A DNA stretch of 64,000 nt. It comes from Chionoecetes opilio. Lineage: Eukaryota; Arthropoda; Malacostraca; Decapoda; Majidae. Position numbers and translations under genes: made by a program. Where the stretch lies: contig JACEEZ010024141.1 of the NCBI GenBank assembly GCA_016584305.1, positions 178,060 to 242,059 on the forward strand. The letters run 5' to 3'. This document shows, one piece after another, positions 10,683-21,231 of this stretch. The notes under the pieces were generated by a model, which saw nothing but the letters and a program-made list of their open reading frames with translations, did not search any database and was not told the origin of the DNA. Numbering within the stretch: position 1 is the first letter of the stretch; every line of letters begins with the position of its first letter.

Positions 10683-10935
10683 AGTGCATGATATACTTGA
10701 TCTATCCTGCATAAACAACATCTCCCTTTTTCCCTGTTTTGATTTTCCTCCAAGGTCACAACAAATGCAACCAAAAAGCCTTTCCTGAAAACATTACCTC
10801 CCGCCTAAGAATGCAGGGTTTACTTGATCTATCCTGCATAAACAATATTTCCCTTCTTCCTTGTTTTTAATTTCATCCAAGATTCCACATATGCAAACAT
10901 AAAACCTTCCCTGAAAACATAACTTCTTGCCTTAG
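10683..10935. repeat. Tandem duplication (about 130 bp x2)
   Basis: Both halves contain TACTTGATCTATCCTGCATA, AAACAACATCTCCCTT or AAACAATATTTCCCTT, and end with CCTGAAAACAT. The copies are about 85 percent identical by eye. Confidence 0.75.
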
Positions 10936-11545
10936 TTAAGAGACCAGAGAGCCAAGATTCCTCGCCCCAGGTAACAGTACATTACAGATCACATTTCTCT
11001 TCGATCAATGGAGTGACAAAACACAAACCTTTCAGGCACCAACTTACAATGTAAGCCTGCAAGTATCAAAATACTTAAAAAGTATACAAGATGTTCCTCA
11101 TTCATTCATTTCACACATCCTACTACATTTTCTCATGGCAATATATTCGGCATATAATCACTAATGATATAAATTCCATCACCTGCACATACATCAATCA
11201 ATGCACATAACAAAATCAATGACAATTTTTACTGGGCAATACACAATGTCTTGCAATGCTGACAAAACTGTCTTTAGGTCATGGAGAGAATATCATAACT
11301 TTACATTTTGAACATACATTCACTCATCCACATGAAACACCTTTTGTGAGCAGCATTTAAACCCTTCACAGCTGCACCTGTGTGTGTATGTGCGAATTTA
11401 CCAATAATAGTGTGAGGCATACAGGGCCTGAGCTACACATGAAGTCTTTCCGACTCTTCAAACCAACAGAAGATGAGACAAATAGATGGATGAATTGGTG
11501 TAGGAACAACACAGGATGGAGAAGTTGTAGTTATATTTCCCCACT

Positions 11546-11676
11546 GTCTCGTAGTTGCAGTTTGAAGAGTCAGAAAGACCCATGTATTGTTCAAAACCCT
11601 CTCCTTCCCTGTCTCGTAGTTGCAGTTTGAAGAGTCAGAAAGACCATGTATTGTTCAAAACCCTCTCCTTCCCCTC
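11546..11676. repeat. 65-bp tandem duplication
   Basis: GTCTCGTAGTTGCAGTTTGA begins at 11546 and again at 11611, and both copies continue to CAAAACCCTCTCCTTCC with one indel, indicating a recent duplication. Confidence 0.85.
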
Positions 11677-13738
11677 GTCTCTTCCAATAAAAGTAGAATG
11701 AATCACTAATTGCATACCATTGCTCCATCTACTTCAGCACCAGCACAACTGCATCACCACCACAGAAAATTAGAACGAGGCATAAAAGTCAACACTAACA
11801 ACACAGCAACAAGCAATATAACTAATCTTTCGTATCACCATCTACAACACTAAAGTAGCAGCTTTAATGATCACCATCACCCCCTTATTCACTGCCACAA
11901 TCATCACCATCACCACAATTATCACTACCAGCTATCACCACTGTTCACCACCAACATAACACGCACCACACCCACCAACAATGTCACCACTACATCGCCT
12001 TACCAAAAGCAAGGTTACAACTGCCATCATCATCACTATACTCACCACCGCCAGTCATCACCACCCTCCTTCACCACCACCACCACCAGGCCATCACAGC
12101 TCTTCCTCACTAACAGGTTTCAGATCAAGGCTTACTTACTATACAAGGCAGCAGGCACATCATTATTTTCCTAAACAACTACCAAAGCTTTTAAAGTATA
12201 ACCTATGGTACATACAAAAAATAGGTAGACTGTAATTATTCTTTAAGGAAGTACAATACTTTCTGCACAAGCTAAAAAATGTCATGCAATGGTAATGGAT
12301 GATGGGAACATGCACACACAAACACACACGCGCACACACACACAGGCACAAACACACAGACACACACACTGTCCCTGATACTCTTTGTATGAAGGCGAAT
12401 CACTAAACTTTTGGGAGATTGATATACATTAAAGCTTTTAAACTTAACGAGTGTAAACTTCATATCCATGCCATATGATCACACACACACACACACACAC
12501 TCACACAAACTTATGTACTTACATTACAAATCCACTCTGTTTTAGAAACATTGGAGAGAGAATCACCCGGCTTTGAGGAAACTCGCATTAAAGCTTCTTT
12601 TTTTTCTGCTGTAGTCTAACACACACACACACACACACACTTTTTGTTTATCACAACGAGGTAAATACACATTGTTGCACTCATCAGTAAGCAACAGTTA
12701 CATCCCGTTGTGCAGTGGTGGGCAAGTATACATGTCCACTGGCCATCTCCAGTATCCTCACACACCTGCAACACCTGCCTCAGTACACTTCATCCCTGGA
12801 CTGCTCAACATTTCTGCTTCACCTCACAAGCAGGACTGACCAAATCTCTTGCTCCTTCCTGCCTTTCACACCAATTCTTTTTTTCCACTCACTGGGTACA
12901 AATCAGCAATTCTTTCTCACTGCAGAACTCAACTGGCAAAGTTCAACAAAGATACTGTGTGGACAGAGACAAAGATTCATCACACATTAATAGACCACTG
13001 TGCAGCGTCTTGGCCTCACTCAGCTTGGCTAATCTGTAGACCCTAACAGAGGCTTGCTCCATGGAAGCCTCTCAAGAAGGGACCATGGAAGAAGTCTCCT
13101 GTCCTGACACACGATCTGTATGCATTCCAGTCCACTTACTCTGTCATCTTTCCTCTCATTTTAAGTATTCTGGCACACAACCTTTACACGAGGCTTTACC
13201 CTCACATCCACACCACTCAACTACATGTTATAGGTAATAAATACATGTTATAGGTAATCTGTGTAAACAGGGATTTCATGAAAGCCCTGAATGAGTAAAA
13301 GTGAATGAGTAAAAGTATACAGAATAGAGTAATGAGTTCTATGCCAATCAATCTAAATATAATATACTGGAAAACTATACATTTGCCACAAAAATGTTAT
13401 TTAGCAAAGTTTCATAATTATAATGTAGAATGAAAACCAATATCCATAAAAGAAATAAAATCACTGGCTTCCCAATGAGTCATAACAAATCTTACCCCAA
13501 ACCTGGCGTATGTATTATATAGCAAACATGCAAATTTGTTAGAGATTATTGGATTATGATAACCAAATGTTAAAAAATGGACTGAGATTAAGTTATAGCA
13601 GGTATAATAAGCTTCTTCTTTTTTATCACAATCACGTATTTCCTGTAGTTTTCCACAAATTCACAAAGAATTTCATGGAATCGCTATTTACACAGATTCG
13701 ACGTAACTTTCACACAACCTGAATGCCAATGTCCTTAA

Positions 13739-14230
13739 CCCCTTGAAGCCCAGAACGTAATTTCCATTGCAATTTGGGTATACCATTAGACAATTTAAAT
13801 TAATACAAGCAATATTTTATAGATATGACCTTGTTTGTTTGTTTGTTTGTTTTGTTGAGAGGATAATGCCTCAGAGCCATAGTGATCTACCGCTGCTGCA
13901 TATTAGTGTTGGCCGAAGCCACCCCCCCCCGGGGGGGGGGGGGGGGTTACAAACCCCCGGCTGGCACCCGGCACCCATTCACTGCTGGGTGGACAGGGGC
14001 TAGGGATTTAAGAAAGACCACCCATCTATCTTTCGCTCCGCCCGGGGATCGAACCCGGGACTTCTCGGTTGTAAGCCGAGCGTGCTAACCACTACACTAC
14101 GGAGGTCCCTACCTGTTTAGTATTCTTGTCGACAAACTAATTTGGTATACTCTCAAGTTACTTTTCGTAATTTTATGGCTCGCCAACTTACAATTTTTAA
14201 TAGCAAAGGAAAGGTCTGGGCGTGAAGGGG
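13739..14230. mobile_element. TTAA-targeting MITE (piggyBac-like ends), family P1
   Basis: TTAA at 13735-13738 and 14231-14234 flank ends CCCCTTGAAGCCCAGAACG and CTGGGCGTGAAGGGG. A shorter uninterrupted copy in the reverse orientation is at 23796-24006. This copy is enlarged by a tRNA-Val-like SINE. Confidence 0.8.
13834..14107 (-). mobile_element. tRNA-Val-derived SINE (SINE-V)
   Basis: Reading the minus strand, the head carries TAGTGTAGTGGTTAGCACGC (box A), an anticodon arm CTCGG-CTTACAA-CCGAG with anticodon TAC (valine), and GGGTTCGATCCCCGGG (box B). The body follows, including a C/G homopolymer palindrome at 13921-13946. Positions 13849-13897 match the 3' end of LINE-A (17741-17789), followed by a TTTG-type tail. 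Acceptor-stem mismatches argue against a functional tRNA. Confidence 0.85.
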
Positions 14231-14234
14231 TTAA

Positions 14235-14614
14235 AGCACTAAGCACACATGAGTATTAAGCTCCAGTTTGCATGAGGGGTTGGCAGGAGTACACAAGGCT
14301 GCAGTGCATTGCGGGGCTGCGCTGTGCCAACCCCATAAGCCTGAGCCAACGTCAAGCGCAGTGAAGCAGCTTGATAAAGGAGAGATGAAGGAGAAGGAGG
14401 GGTCAGAAGCTCCCATCTTGGCGGTCAGGTCACACTAACCTCACTCTGGCACCTGGAAATGATTGACCAGGTGAGTACAAGGTAGAGGTTCTGTTATATG
14501 TGATACTGATGCAAAGTCTTACACACCCGGTCACTGTGTCCTCCTCACTCGTTCATACCATCACCTCCAGCTTAGTGTTGCAGCCCTAATGGTGCTTCAC
14601 AAACTTTACTTTGA

Positions 14615-14647
<33 letters not shown>

Positions 14648-15245
14648 AACAAAATTCATGATAATAAGAGGACATTCACAATAATTCAAAGTCTATCCTG
14701 GTTAACTGGATATCAAAGCTCCCCGCTCCTTATCTCCATCCTCTCAACATAGTAACCACACACGAAAGACTGTGCTTAACTGGTGAATAATGAGAGGGAG
14801 AGGTACAGCTCATCCATCAAGTTATCCAGAACAGACAGCATTAGCGTTAGAATTGTAGATCAAGACACTGCTAAACAACTATAGTCTATTTTTTTTATTG
14901 AGGCCAAAAATCCTGCCCCCTTTCTGCTTACTGACTAATATTTGATGCCAGGAGAAGGGAATACTATGCTTCTTCTTAATTTCAGTTGTATTTTATCATA
15001 GTTAATCATAGTATCAGGTAAACATAGGCATCATTTTAAGCATGAGACCTTAAGATAACATGAAATTTTTGCCTTGTTAAAAAAAAATAGACTATACACA
15101 TGCAGGGATGTGTGTGTATGTTTTGTTTGTACATACACACACACAGAGGAGGAGAGTAGCATTATGGTTTGATAGTAACTACCTTTTTATTTTATTTACA
15201 AACATAATAGGAGACTGGCTGAGTTAAAAAAAAAAGGGTATTATT
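14235..15245. other. Non-coding stretch with a GC-richer island
   Basis: 14260-14475 is GC-richer. It contains a GCCAAGATGGGAG start context on the minus strand (61-codon frame from 14416) and, on the plus strand, a CAG then GTGAGTAC donor-like site at about 14471; neither is joined to recognisable exons. A TC microsatellite lies at 14618-14647. The rest is AT-rich. Confidence 0.45.
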
Positions 15246-15612
15246 TCAGATGAACCCAGAAGATTCACTTTGGTGGACGAAACTATTTTTTCTGGTGTTT
15301 TGATGCGTTTTGAATTAATCTGCTAACCGTTTGTCTCAAATCTTTATTTATTTATATATTTCTTATTTTTTAGTTAGGTAAAGATTAGGTTAGGTTAGGT
15401 ATAGGTTATGTTATGTAAAAGCTAGGTTAGATATAGGTTCGGTTAGGTTAAATTTGTTTTTTTGCCATTTTTTGTTGCAAATCACACACACACACACATA
15501 AAAAAAAAAGTGATTTGTGACAGAAACGGTTAGAAGATTAATTTAAAACACATAAAAACCTACCAGAAAAAAATTGTTTCATCCACCAAAGGAACTTCGG
15601 TGTTCATCTGGA
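15246..15612. mobile_element. Foldback MITE with TTAGG-like core
   Basis: Arms of about 110 bp are imperfect inverted repeats. The left holds CAGATGAACCCAGAAG, GGTGGACGAAAC and GCTAACCGTTTG; the right holds their complements, ending GGTGTTCATCTGG. The spacer holds TTAGGTTAGGTTAGG and degenerate TAGGT units plus a CA run. Confidence 0.75.
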
Positions 15613-16168
15613 AATTGACCGAAAAAATAATAATAAGCTTGTTGCCAGTCCCCGTGAACAGCCTTGGAACGATTTACACAACAATTGGTACTATCACACC
15701 ATCGTACTTTTAGTCTTGAATGAGGAATATTTTAGCATTTGTTGCCATCATTACACATCAATCCGTGCCATGCAATTGTTTCACACCCGTCTGGTAGGAA
15801 TCAGAGCAGAGATGCACAGGTACAGTTGCATACAAGACCTTTTACTTCATGCAAGCATTAAACAACTTGAACAATATTTAGAGGAACAAAATTATGATCT
15901 ATGCGAACTTGTGTTGTCAAAGAGAACATAAAAGAAAATGCATCACATAACCTATTCTTGTAGGGTCAACAATTAACTTTAGCTTTCTTCATTTGAAAAT
16001 ACTTTATACTTACAACATGTTTTCCCCATATGGATCTTGAAAGATTTAGATTTTGTGGAAGTGCATAAAATACCCGCAATATCACTGATGTCGATGGATA
16101 AGTGAACATTAGGAACAGCTTCATGGGAATCCAGCAGCAGCAGGGACAGCAGTTCATCAAATCATTCA
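15613..16168. other. No supported feature
   Basis: AT-rich DNA with short open frames on both strands (for example 15716-15931), none with recognisable domains or convincing splice partners. Confidence 0.5.
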
Positions 16169-16176
16169 CTTAACAC

Positions 16177-18312
16177 CAGACATGGGCATGATTATGATTA
16201 TTAATAAAAAAAATCATAATCAAAGGCTGTGATTACATAATCATAATCAAATCATAATCAAATATGAAGCTGCAGCTTTAATCATAATCATATTTTTCTT
16301 CATAATAATCATTGATTAAAATGTGATTATTGTGATTATTTCATTGTATTTTCCATGTAGTCCATTCTATTTCTCCTAAATAAATTAGCCAATTTCATAT
16401 ATAATATATGTTCCAGGTCCAAGCATGTTTGCAAAGCATGACACTTAAAGGCGTTTTCTGCGGGGGAGCAAGAGAAATTTCTCTTGCAAGCAGTCACTTT
16501 TCTCTTGCTGTATCTCCGCAGAAAACGTTTGACCATCGCTTGCTCCATGAGAAGGCGACGCGGCGGCTGAGATGTCGACAAAACAAAGATCAAATGACTA
16601 TTTTGACCCTATCGATATTTTCACACTGGAACGTATCCTATACCGTCATAGTCATAAAAGTGTGCAGATTCAGGAAATGTGCTTAGAAATTTAATGTGAT
16701 CATAAATGTCCCCCAAGGGTCTGTACTAGGACCTCTACTCTTCCTCATAGGGGATAGGGGATAGGGGACATAGACAAAGAAGTGACTCGCTCAACAACGG
16801 CCTCTTTCGCTGATGACACAAACATATGTAAAAGCATTGGAGCCAGAGAAGACATCAGCCTTCTTCAAGAAGATCTCGACAAAATCTATGAATGGGCCAA
16901 AACGAACAACATGCTATTCAATGGTGAAAAATTCCAACTTCTCAGGAGTGGTAAAAACCAAGAGATCCTAAACAACACCTCCCTCCTGTCAAGCGAAAAA
17001 CAAGTGATAGCCACTAGCCAACATGTAAAATGTCTGGGCATTCACCTCAATGCTGATGGCACCTTCCAACACCACATTGAAGAGACCATCAAGAAAGCTA
17101 GAAAGATTGCAGGGTGGATACTAAGAACCTTCTACTCCCGGGAAAAAGAGTGCATGATGAGTATGGAGAGCACTAGTCCAGCCCATCCTGGATTACTGCA
17201 GTCAACTGTGGTCTCCCCACAAGGCTATGGATATCCAGGCCCTTGAGTCTGTCCAACGGTCATTCACAAGGCAAATAAGAGGGATGAAAGAACTCTCCTA
17301 CTGGGAAAGACTAAAAAGACCAGGACTATATTCCCAGCAACGACGCAGAGAGAGATATTCCACCATATACATCTGGAAGATCCTAGAAGAAAAAGTACCC
17401 AAGCCCTCCAACATCAACAAAGTGGATACTTACATAAATGAGAGGGCAGGTCGGAAATGCTACAGGAAAGCCACACCAACTCAAGCCCCGGCAAGAATCA
17501 AGACTTCTCTCAAACAGCCTACCCTACAGTGGCCCAAGAGCCTTCAACAGCCTCCCAAGAAACATCCGAGACATCACCTGCTGCTCCGTAGAGAAGTTAA
17601 AATCCCAACTGGACGAGTACCTGTGGAGTCCCTGATGAACCAGGTGTAACCAGTGCCGGGTTACACTTCGCTATGTAGAGCACCCACAAACTCATTACTG
17701 GACCAAGTGAACCTACAGTTTAGGGACGCTAGGACCGGCTGCAGCGGTAGAACACTACGGCTCTGAGGAATTATCCTCTAAACAACATCAAGTATCAAGT
17801 ATCAAGTAAGTAAATAGCCGAGCAATGAGGTGATGAAGCCAAACAAGTGGGATAAAATGTTTATGCACTGTTTTACTTAACCCTTGTTTTCGTATACTTG
17901 TACTTACATTAGTTATAAATGTATACTAATGCCACAGTGTAGTTATTTATATTACTCAAATATAAAGAAGCAAAATGCACCAATTAGATGTGGTTTCCTT
18001 TAAGTGATGTCAATTGCAATAAAAAACACTGTTGACTAATGTTTAACTGAACAAAAAAAATGACCTCAATAATAATCATTACTGTGTACAAATAATCACA
18101 ATAAAATGTGATTATAATCATAATCTAATCATAATCAAGCAATAATAGAAAAAATCTAATCATAATCAAAAATACGTAAAGTGAAATAATCAAAATCAAA
18201 TCATAATCATAAAAAGGAAAAAACGACTAATCATAATCTAATCATAATCAAAAATTATTCCGGATGATAATATAATCAAATCATAATCATTTTTTATAAT
18301 CATGCCCGTCTG
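16177..18312. mobile_element. hAT-type element with 8-bp target duplication, split by LINE-A
   Basis: Ends CAGACATGGGCATGATTATG and CATGCCCGTCTG are inverted repeats, and the flanks carry an identical 8-bp duplication CTTAACAC (16169-16176, 18313-18320), the hAT signature. Sub-terminal regions on both sides are packed with ATCATAATCA motifs in opposite orientations. The element's own interior (16330-16700 and 17810-18060) shows no recognisable transposase; a frame at 16336-16593 on the minus strand is unassigned. Confidence 0.88.
16702..17800 (+). pseudogene. LINE-A: 3' part of a non-LTR reverse transcriptase
   Basis: Conceptual translation starts NVPQGSVLGPLLFLI (RT motif 4), passes through a short GGGATAG-repeat insertion, then SFADDTN (RT motif 5, catalytic Asp pair). 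It continues through a frameshift near 17155 to QPILDYCSQLWSP and SFTRQIRGMKE, and after another frameshift near 17470 ends RAFNSLPRNIRDIT before DEYLWSP and a stop. The 3' UTR (17650-17800) ends CTCTGAGGAATTATCCTCTA and then repeated ATCAAGT units. The 5' truncation and terminal short repeats are typical of CR1/Jockey-like LINEs. It lies inside the hAT element and cannot be functional. Confidence 0.88.
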
Positions 18313-18351
18313 CTTAACACCCTAACAATCAACATCCATCCATCTATCTAT

Positions 18352-18606
18352 TCATCGGTTTCTGACGCCTGTTACGAAGAACTGCTCCAAGGAAATGGTC
18401 ATAACACAAGAATCTCTATTTATTCTTGTCTTTGCATACTTGAATCCTCTCGTTCTTCTCTTGCCCCTGTCTCTCACATACCCCAGCACTCTGTCCTCCC
18501 ATTTTACACGAGATCGACTTCTAGTACCCATCACATCTACTACACTCATATATACCCTCTTAGTCATCTCAATTTCTGCCATTCCTTTCTGGTCTACATG
18601 ACCCAA
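18352..18606 (-). pseudogene. Repeat family D peptide remnant (LINE-tail-like)
   Basis: An 84-codon minus-strand frame with RVYMSVVDVMGTRSRSRVKW and EDRVLGYVRDRG resembles the basic C-terminal tails of LINE polyproteins. Related nucleotide fragments lie at 7735-7940 and about 20935-21170. Confidence 0.45.
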
Positions 18607-18784
18607 CCACCTTGCAATGCTGCATTTTCCCCCTCAATACCTCCACATTTCATCTTTCTGCTCCATCCACTGTCTCCAAGATAAGCTGAATTTACTCCAC
18701 AATCCACCTTTGATATGCTTCAAATCAGCGGCCACATTGTACAGACTCCTCTGCTGCACACTCAGGTACTCAGCAATACTAGAA

Positions 18785-19104
18785 GATTGTATTCATCTGA
18801 CAGTCACTACGCATAAGATTGCATTCATCTGACAGTCACTACGCGTAAGATTGTATTCATCTGACAGTCACTACGCGTAAGATTGCATTCATCTGACAGT
18901 CACTACGCGTAAGATTGTATTAATCTGACAGTCAGTACGCGTAAGATTGCATTCATCTGACAGTCACTACGCGTAAGATTGTATTCATCTGACAGTCACT
19001 ACGCGTAAGATTGCATTCATCTGACAGTCACTACGCGTAAGATTGCATTCATCTGACAGTCACTACGCGTAAGATTGCATTCATCTGACAGTCACTACGC
19101 GGAG
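18785..19104. repeat. 32-bp minisatellite, ten copies
   Basis: The unit begins GATTGTATTCATCTGACAGT and ends CACTACGCGTAA, with copies starting every 32 bp from 18785 to 19073. The sixth base is T or C in the order T,C,T,C,T,C,T,C,C,C, so most of the array is a 64-bp dimer repeat. Most copies carry ACGCGT. Confidence 0.95.
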
Positions 19105-19105
19105 A

Positions 19106-19178
19106 TGGAGGGAACTACCTCGTGTATGTCTCGCAGTCTCTTGTAGCTTCCTTATTTTCTTATATTCCTATGTTCTTG
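19106..19178 (+). repeat. LINE-B 3'-end fragment
   Basis: This is the reverse complement of the LINE-B end seen at 7522-7583 and 55670-55725 (CTTGTAGCTTCCTTATTTTC, then TATGTTCTTGTGAGG), directly abutting the 32-bp minisatellite. Confidence 0.7.
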
Positions 19179-19740
19179 TGAGGGGAAGACTTGTGCAACA
19201 AAATAAACTAAACAAGAGTACAGCTACAAATATGTCAATGGGTGCTTGCATGAAGAAAAAGCATCCAGAAGAGAACCTTTGTCTGGCAGTCACTGAGTGG
19301 AAAGGAGGAAGACTTCTCCAACAAATAAAATCAAACAGACTACAGCTACAAAGGCTACTACTATTGATGGCTGTTTGGGTGAAGAATAAGCCTCACGGTA
19401 ATGCATGTCTTCCCAACACACATATACATACACAATACTGCATTCTACATCCAGCAGACATCAAAAGTATGACTCTGATACCATTATGAAGCTTTTCTGC
19501 CCCGCCAGCCAAGTCAATACAAGCCTTGCAGCTGCCAAGCAAACTGTGGACTAATATCAGAAAACAACCAATTACCTCACTGCTCACTTCCACTTCAATT
19601 TATTGTTGGGTTTCTGGAATGTGACAAAAAGAGTGAGTGAGTGAAAGTCAACGAATGAGTAGACTATGTTGCTGTTGTTGCTGCATTATCATCTGTTTAA
19701 TTAATCCTACAATATACTAGTAATGGATTCGTTGCAGCAG

Positions 19741-19770
19741 CATATGTGTGTGTGTGTGTGTGTGTGTGTG

Positions 19771-19851
<81 letters not shown>
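19741..19851. repeat. GT/TG microsatellite
   Basis: About 110 bp of TG dinucleotides with one TTG interruption near 19771. Confidence 0.97.
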
Positions 19852-19854
<3 letters not shown>

Positions 19855-19859
19855 TTATC

Positions 19860-20200
19860 TAGTTGTGTTTACCTAGTTGTGTTTTACAGGGCCTGAGCTA
19901 CACTCGTGTGGTCCCGTCTCCGTATCTACATTTATCCAGTCTTTCTTTCAATTGGTGCACATTATTTGTCGCTATCACCTCCTCATTTAGTCCATTCCAA
20001 ACTTCTACATTTCTATGAGGGAAGCTGTACTTCTATATGTTGTTCAGGCATCTCCCTTTTCCAAATTTTTGTTGTATGTCCTCTTGTGTATCACCTTTTC
20101 TTTGTTTCAGAGTCAGTAGTCTCTCATTGTCTGTTTCTTCCATCTCAGTTATCAGTATAAAGTCTTAGTTATCAGTGTGTGTGTATGTGTATTGACCTAG
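19860..20200 (-). pseudogene. LINE-C 3' end fragment
   Basis: The minus-strand translation contains SFPHRNVEVWNGL and KCRYGDGTTR before a 3' UTR with GCTCAGGCCCTGTAAAACAC and TAGGTAAACACAACTAG-like motifs. The same protein tail and UTR occur at 26105-26300 and 26890-27765, defining one family. Only the end is kept. Confidence 0.7.
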
Positions 20201-20577
20201 TTGTGTTGTACAGGGCTTGAGTGTGTGTGTGTGTGCATGTAAGTATGCAAAATTTTGTTCCCCCTGAAAAATCCTTACTTGGGTTTCCCTGCAAAGATGT
20301 ATGTTTGCAAAGGTCTGAACCAAGAGTGTCTTCTGTTGATGTTCAGTACACTCGTTCACACACTGCCTCAGACACTATACTCTTTGCATGCAATAACCCT
20401 GTGCTTCGCTTTCCCTCTACCAAAGGCAAACTAGTCCCCCAACTTTATCATTTGCCTGCTTGCTGCATGTTTCCCCCCTCTTCCTGTGCTGCTGTTCTAA
20501 AAGACTGGCTACACACCCTTATTCTTAGCCAATGGCGAGAGGTGCAAGACTGGGGCTGTGTGGATAGTCTAACTATA

Positions 20578-20793
20578 CTCGCTGCACGATAAGTTGGCGA
20601 AAATTGGGGCCCCTTCACTCACCCCTTCCGAATGCATGGGATTGGCTGAGGTGTTGGGTGTTGGGTGTTGGGTGAGAATGCCTTACTCCAAGTTCCGCCC
20701 TAAACCCCCAACACCCAACGCCTCAGCCAATCCCGTGCGTTCGGAAGGGGGCAGTGAGGGGGCCCAATTTTCGCCAACTTAACGTGTGCCGAG
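20578..20793. mobile_element. Palindromic MITE, family H (216 bp)
   Basis: It is almost entirely an inverted repeat: the left arm runs CTCGCTGCACGATAAGTTGG to the centre and the right arm ends CCAACTTAACGTGTGCCGAG, with TA at both edges. The centre has GGGTGTTGGGTGTTGGGTG opposite CCCCCAACACCCAACG. A second copy is at 60046-60233. Confidence 0.85.
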
Positions 20794-20934
20794 TATAGCT
20801 GATCCCTTTCCCTTACTCATTTTCAATCTAGTCTACACTGACACCTGCTCTTTGTCACTCCCTGAAAGGGGTGCCTAAGGTAAAATAATCTCCATTTGCA
20901 CCACTCCATGCACCTTATTCTCACATCTTCCAGT

Positions 20935-21180
20935 CCTCTCACTCTTACATCCTCCCATCACTCTTATCTTTCCATGTACATCGGGGTCATCCTCTCACAC
21001 TTTCAGCACTTGTCCATGCACTTCGCTCTCTTATCTTCCAATCCTCTCACTCTTACATCCCCTTCCTCACTTACATACTCAAGCACTCTATCCTCCTACT
21101 TAACAGAGGGTCATCCTTTTACACTTCCAGCCTCTACTCTACAATCATAATCCTTCTTGTCATCTCACTCATCCATCCTC
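20935..21180. repeat. Diverged repeat family D fragment
   Basis: Contains TCCTCCTACTTAACAGAGGG, CACTTCCAGCC and CTTGTCATCTCACTC in the same order as the 18.4-kb copy. No coding capacity remains. Confidence 0.35.
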
Positions 21181-21231
21181 TCAAGGTGCTCAAATCAGGT
21201 ACTGTTTTTTACTGCTTTCTAATTTAAAGTA

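Larger units (their letters stand above)
9896..13734. other. Non-coding AT-rich stretch with microsatellites and tandem duplications
   Basis: Nothing with gene-like coding potential is clear over 3.8 kb apart from one weak exon candidate (10071-10155). It contains a CAG/AGC-rich run (10525-10560), two short tandem duplications (10683-10935, 11546-11676), Cys/His-type artefact frames from CAC/ATC-rich DNA (11860-12090), and CA microsatellites near 12310-12370, 12481-12500 and 12619-12640. Confidence 0.6.

Noticed and set aside
11860..12110. His/Thr-rich coding region
   Set aside because: ATC/CAC-rich simple-sequence DNA without borders or conserved frame.
14260..14475. First exon of a gene (GCCAAGATGGGAG start context)
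   Set aside because: Only a 61-codon frame of no recognised type, and no matching second exon could be found on either strand.
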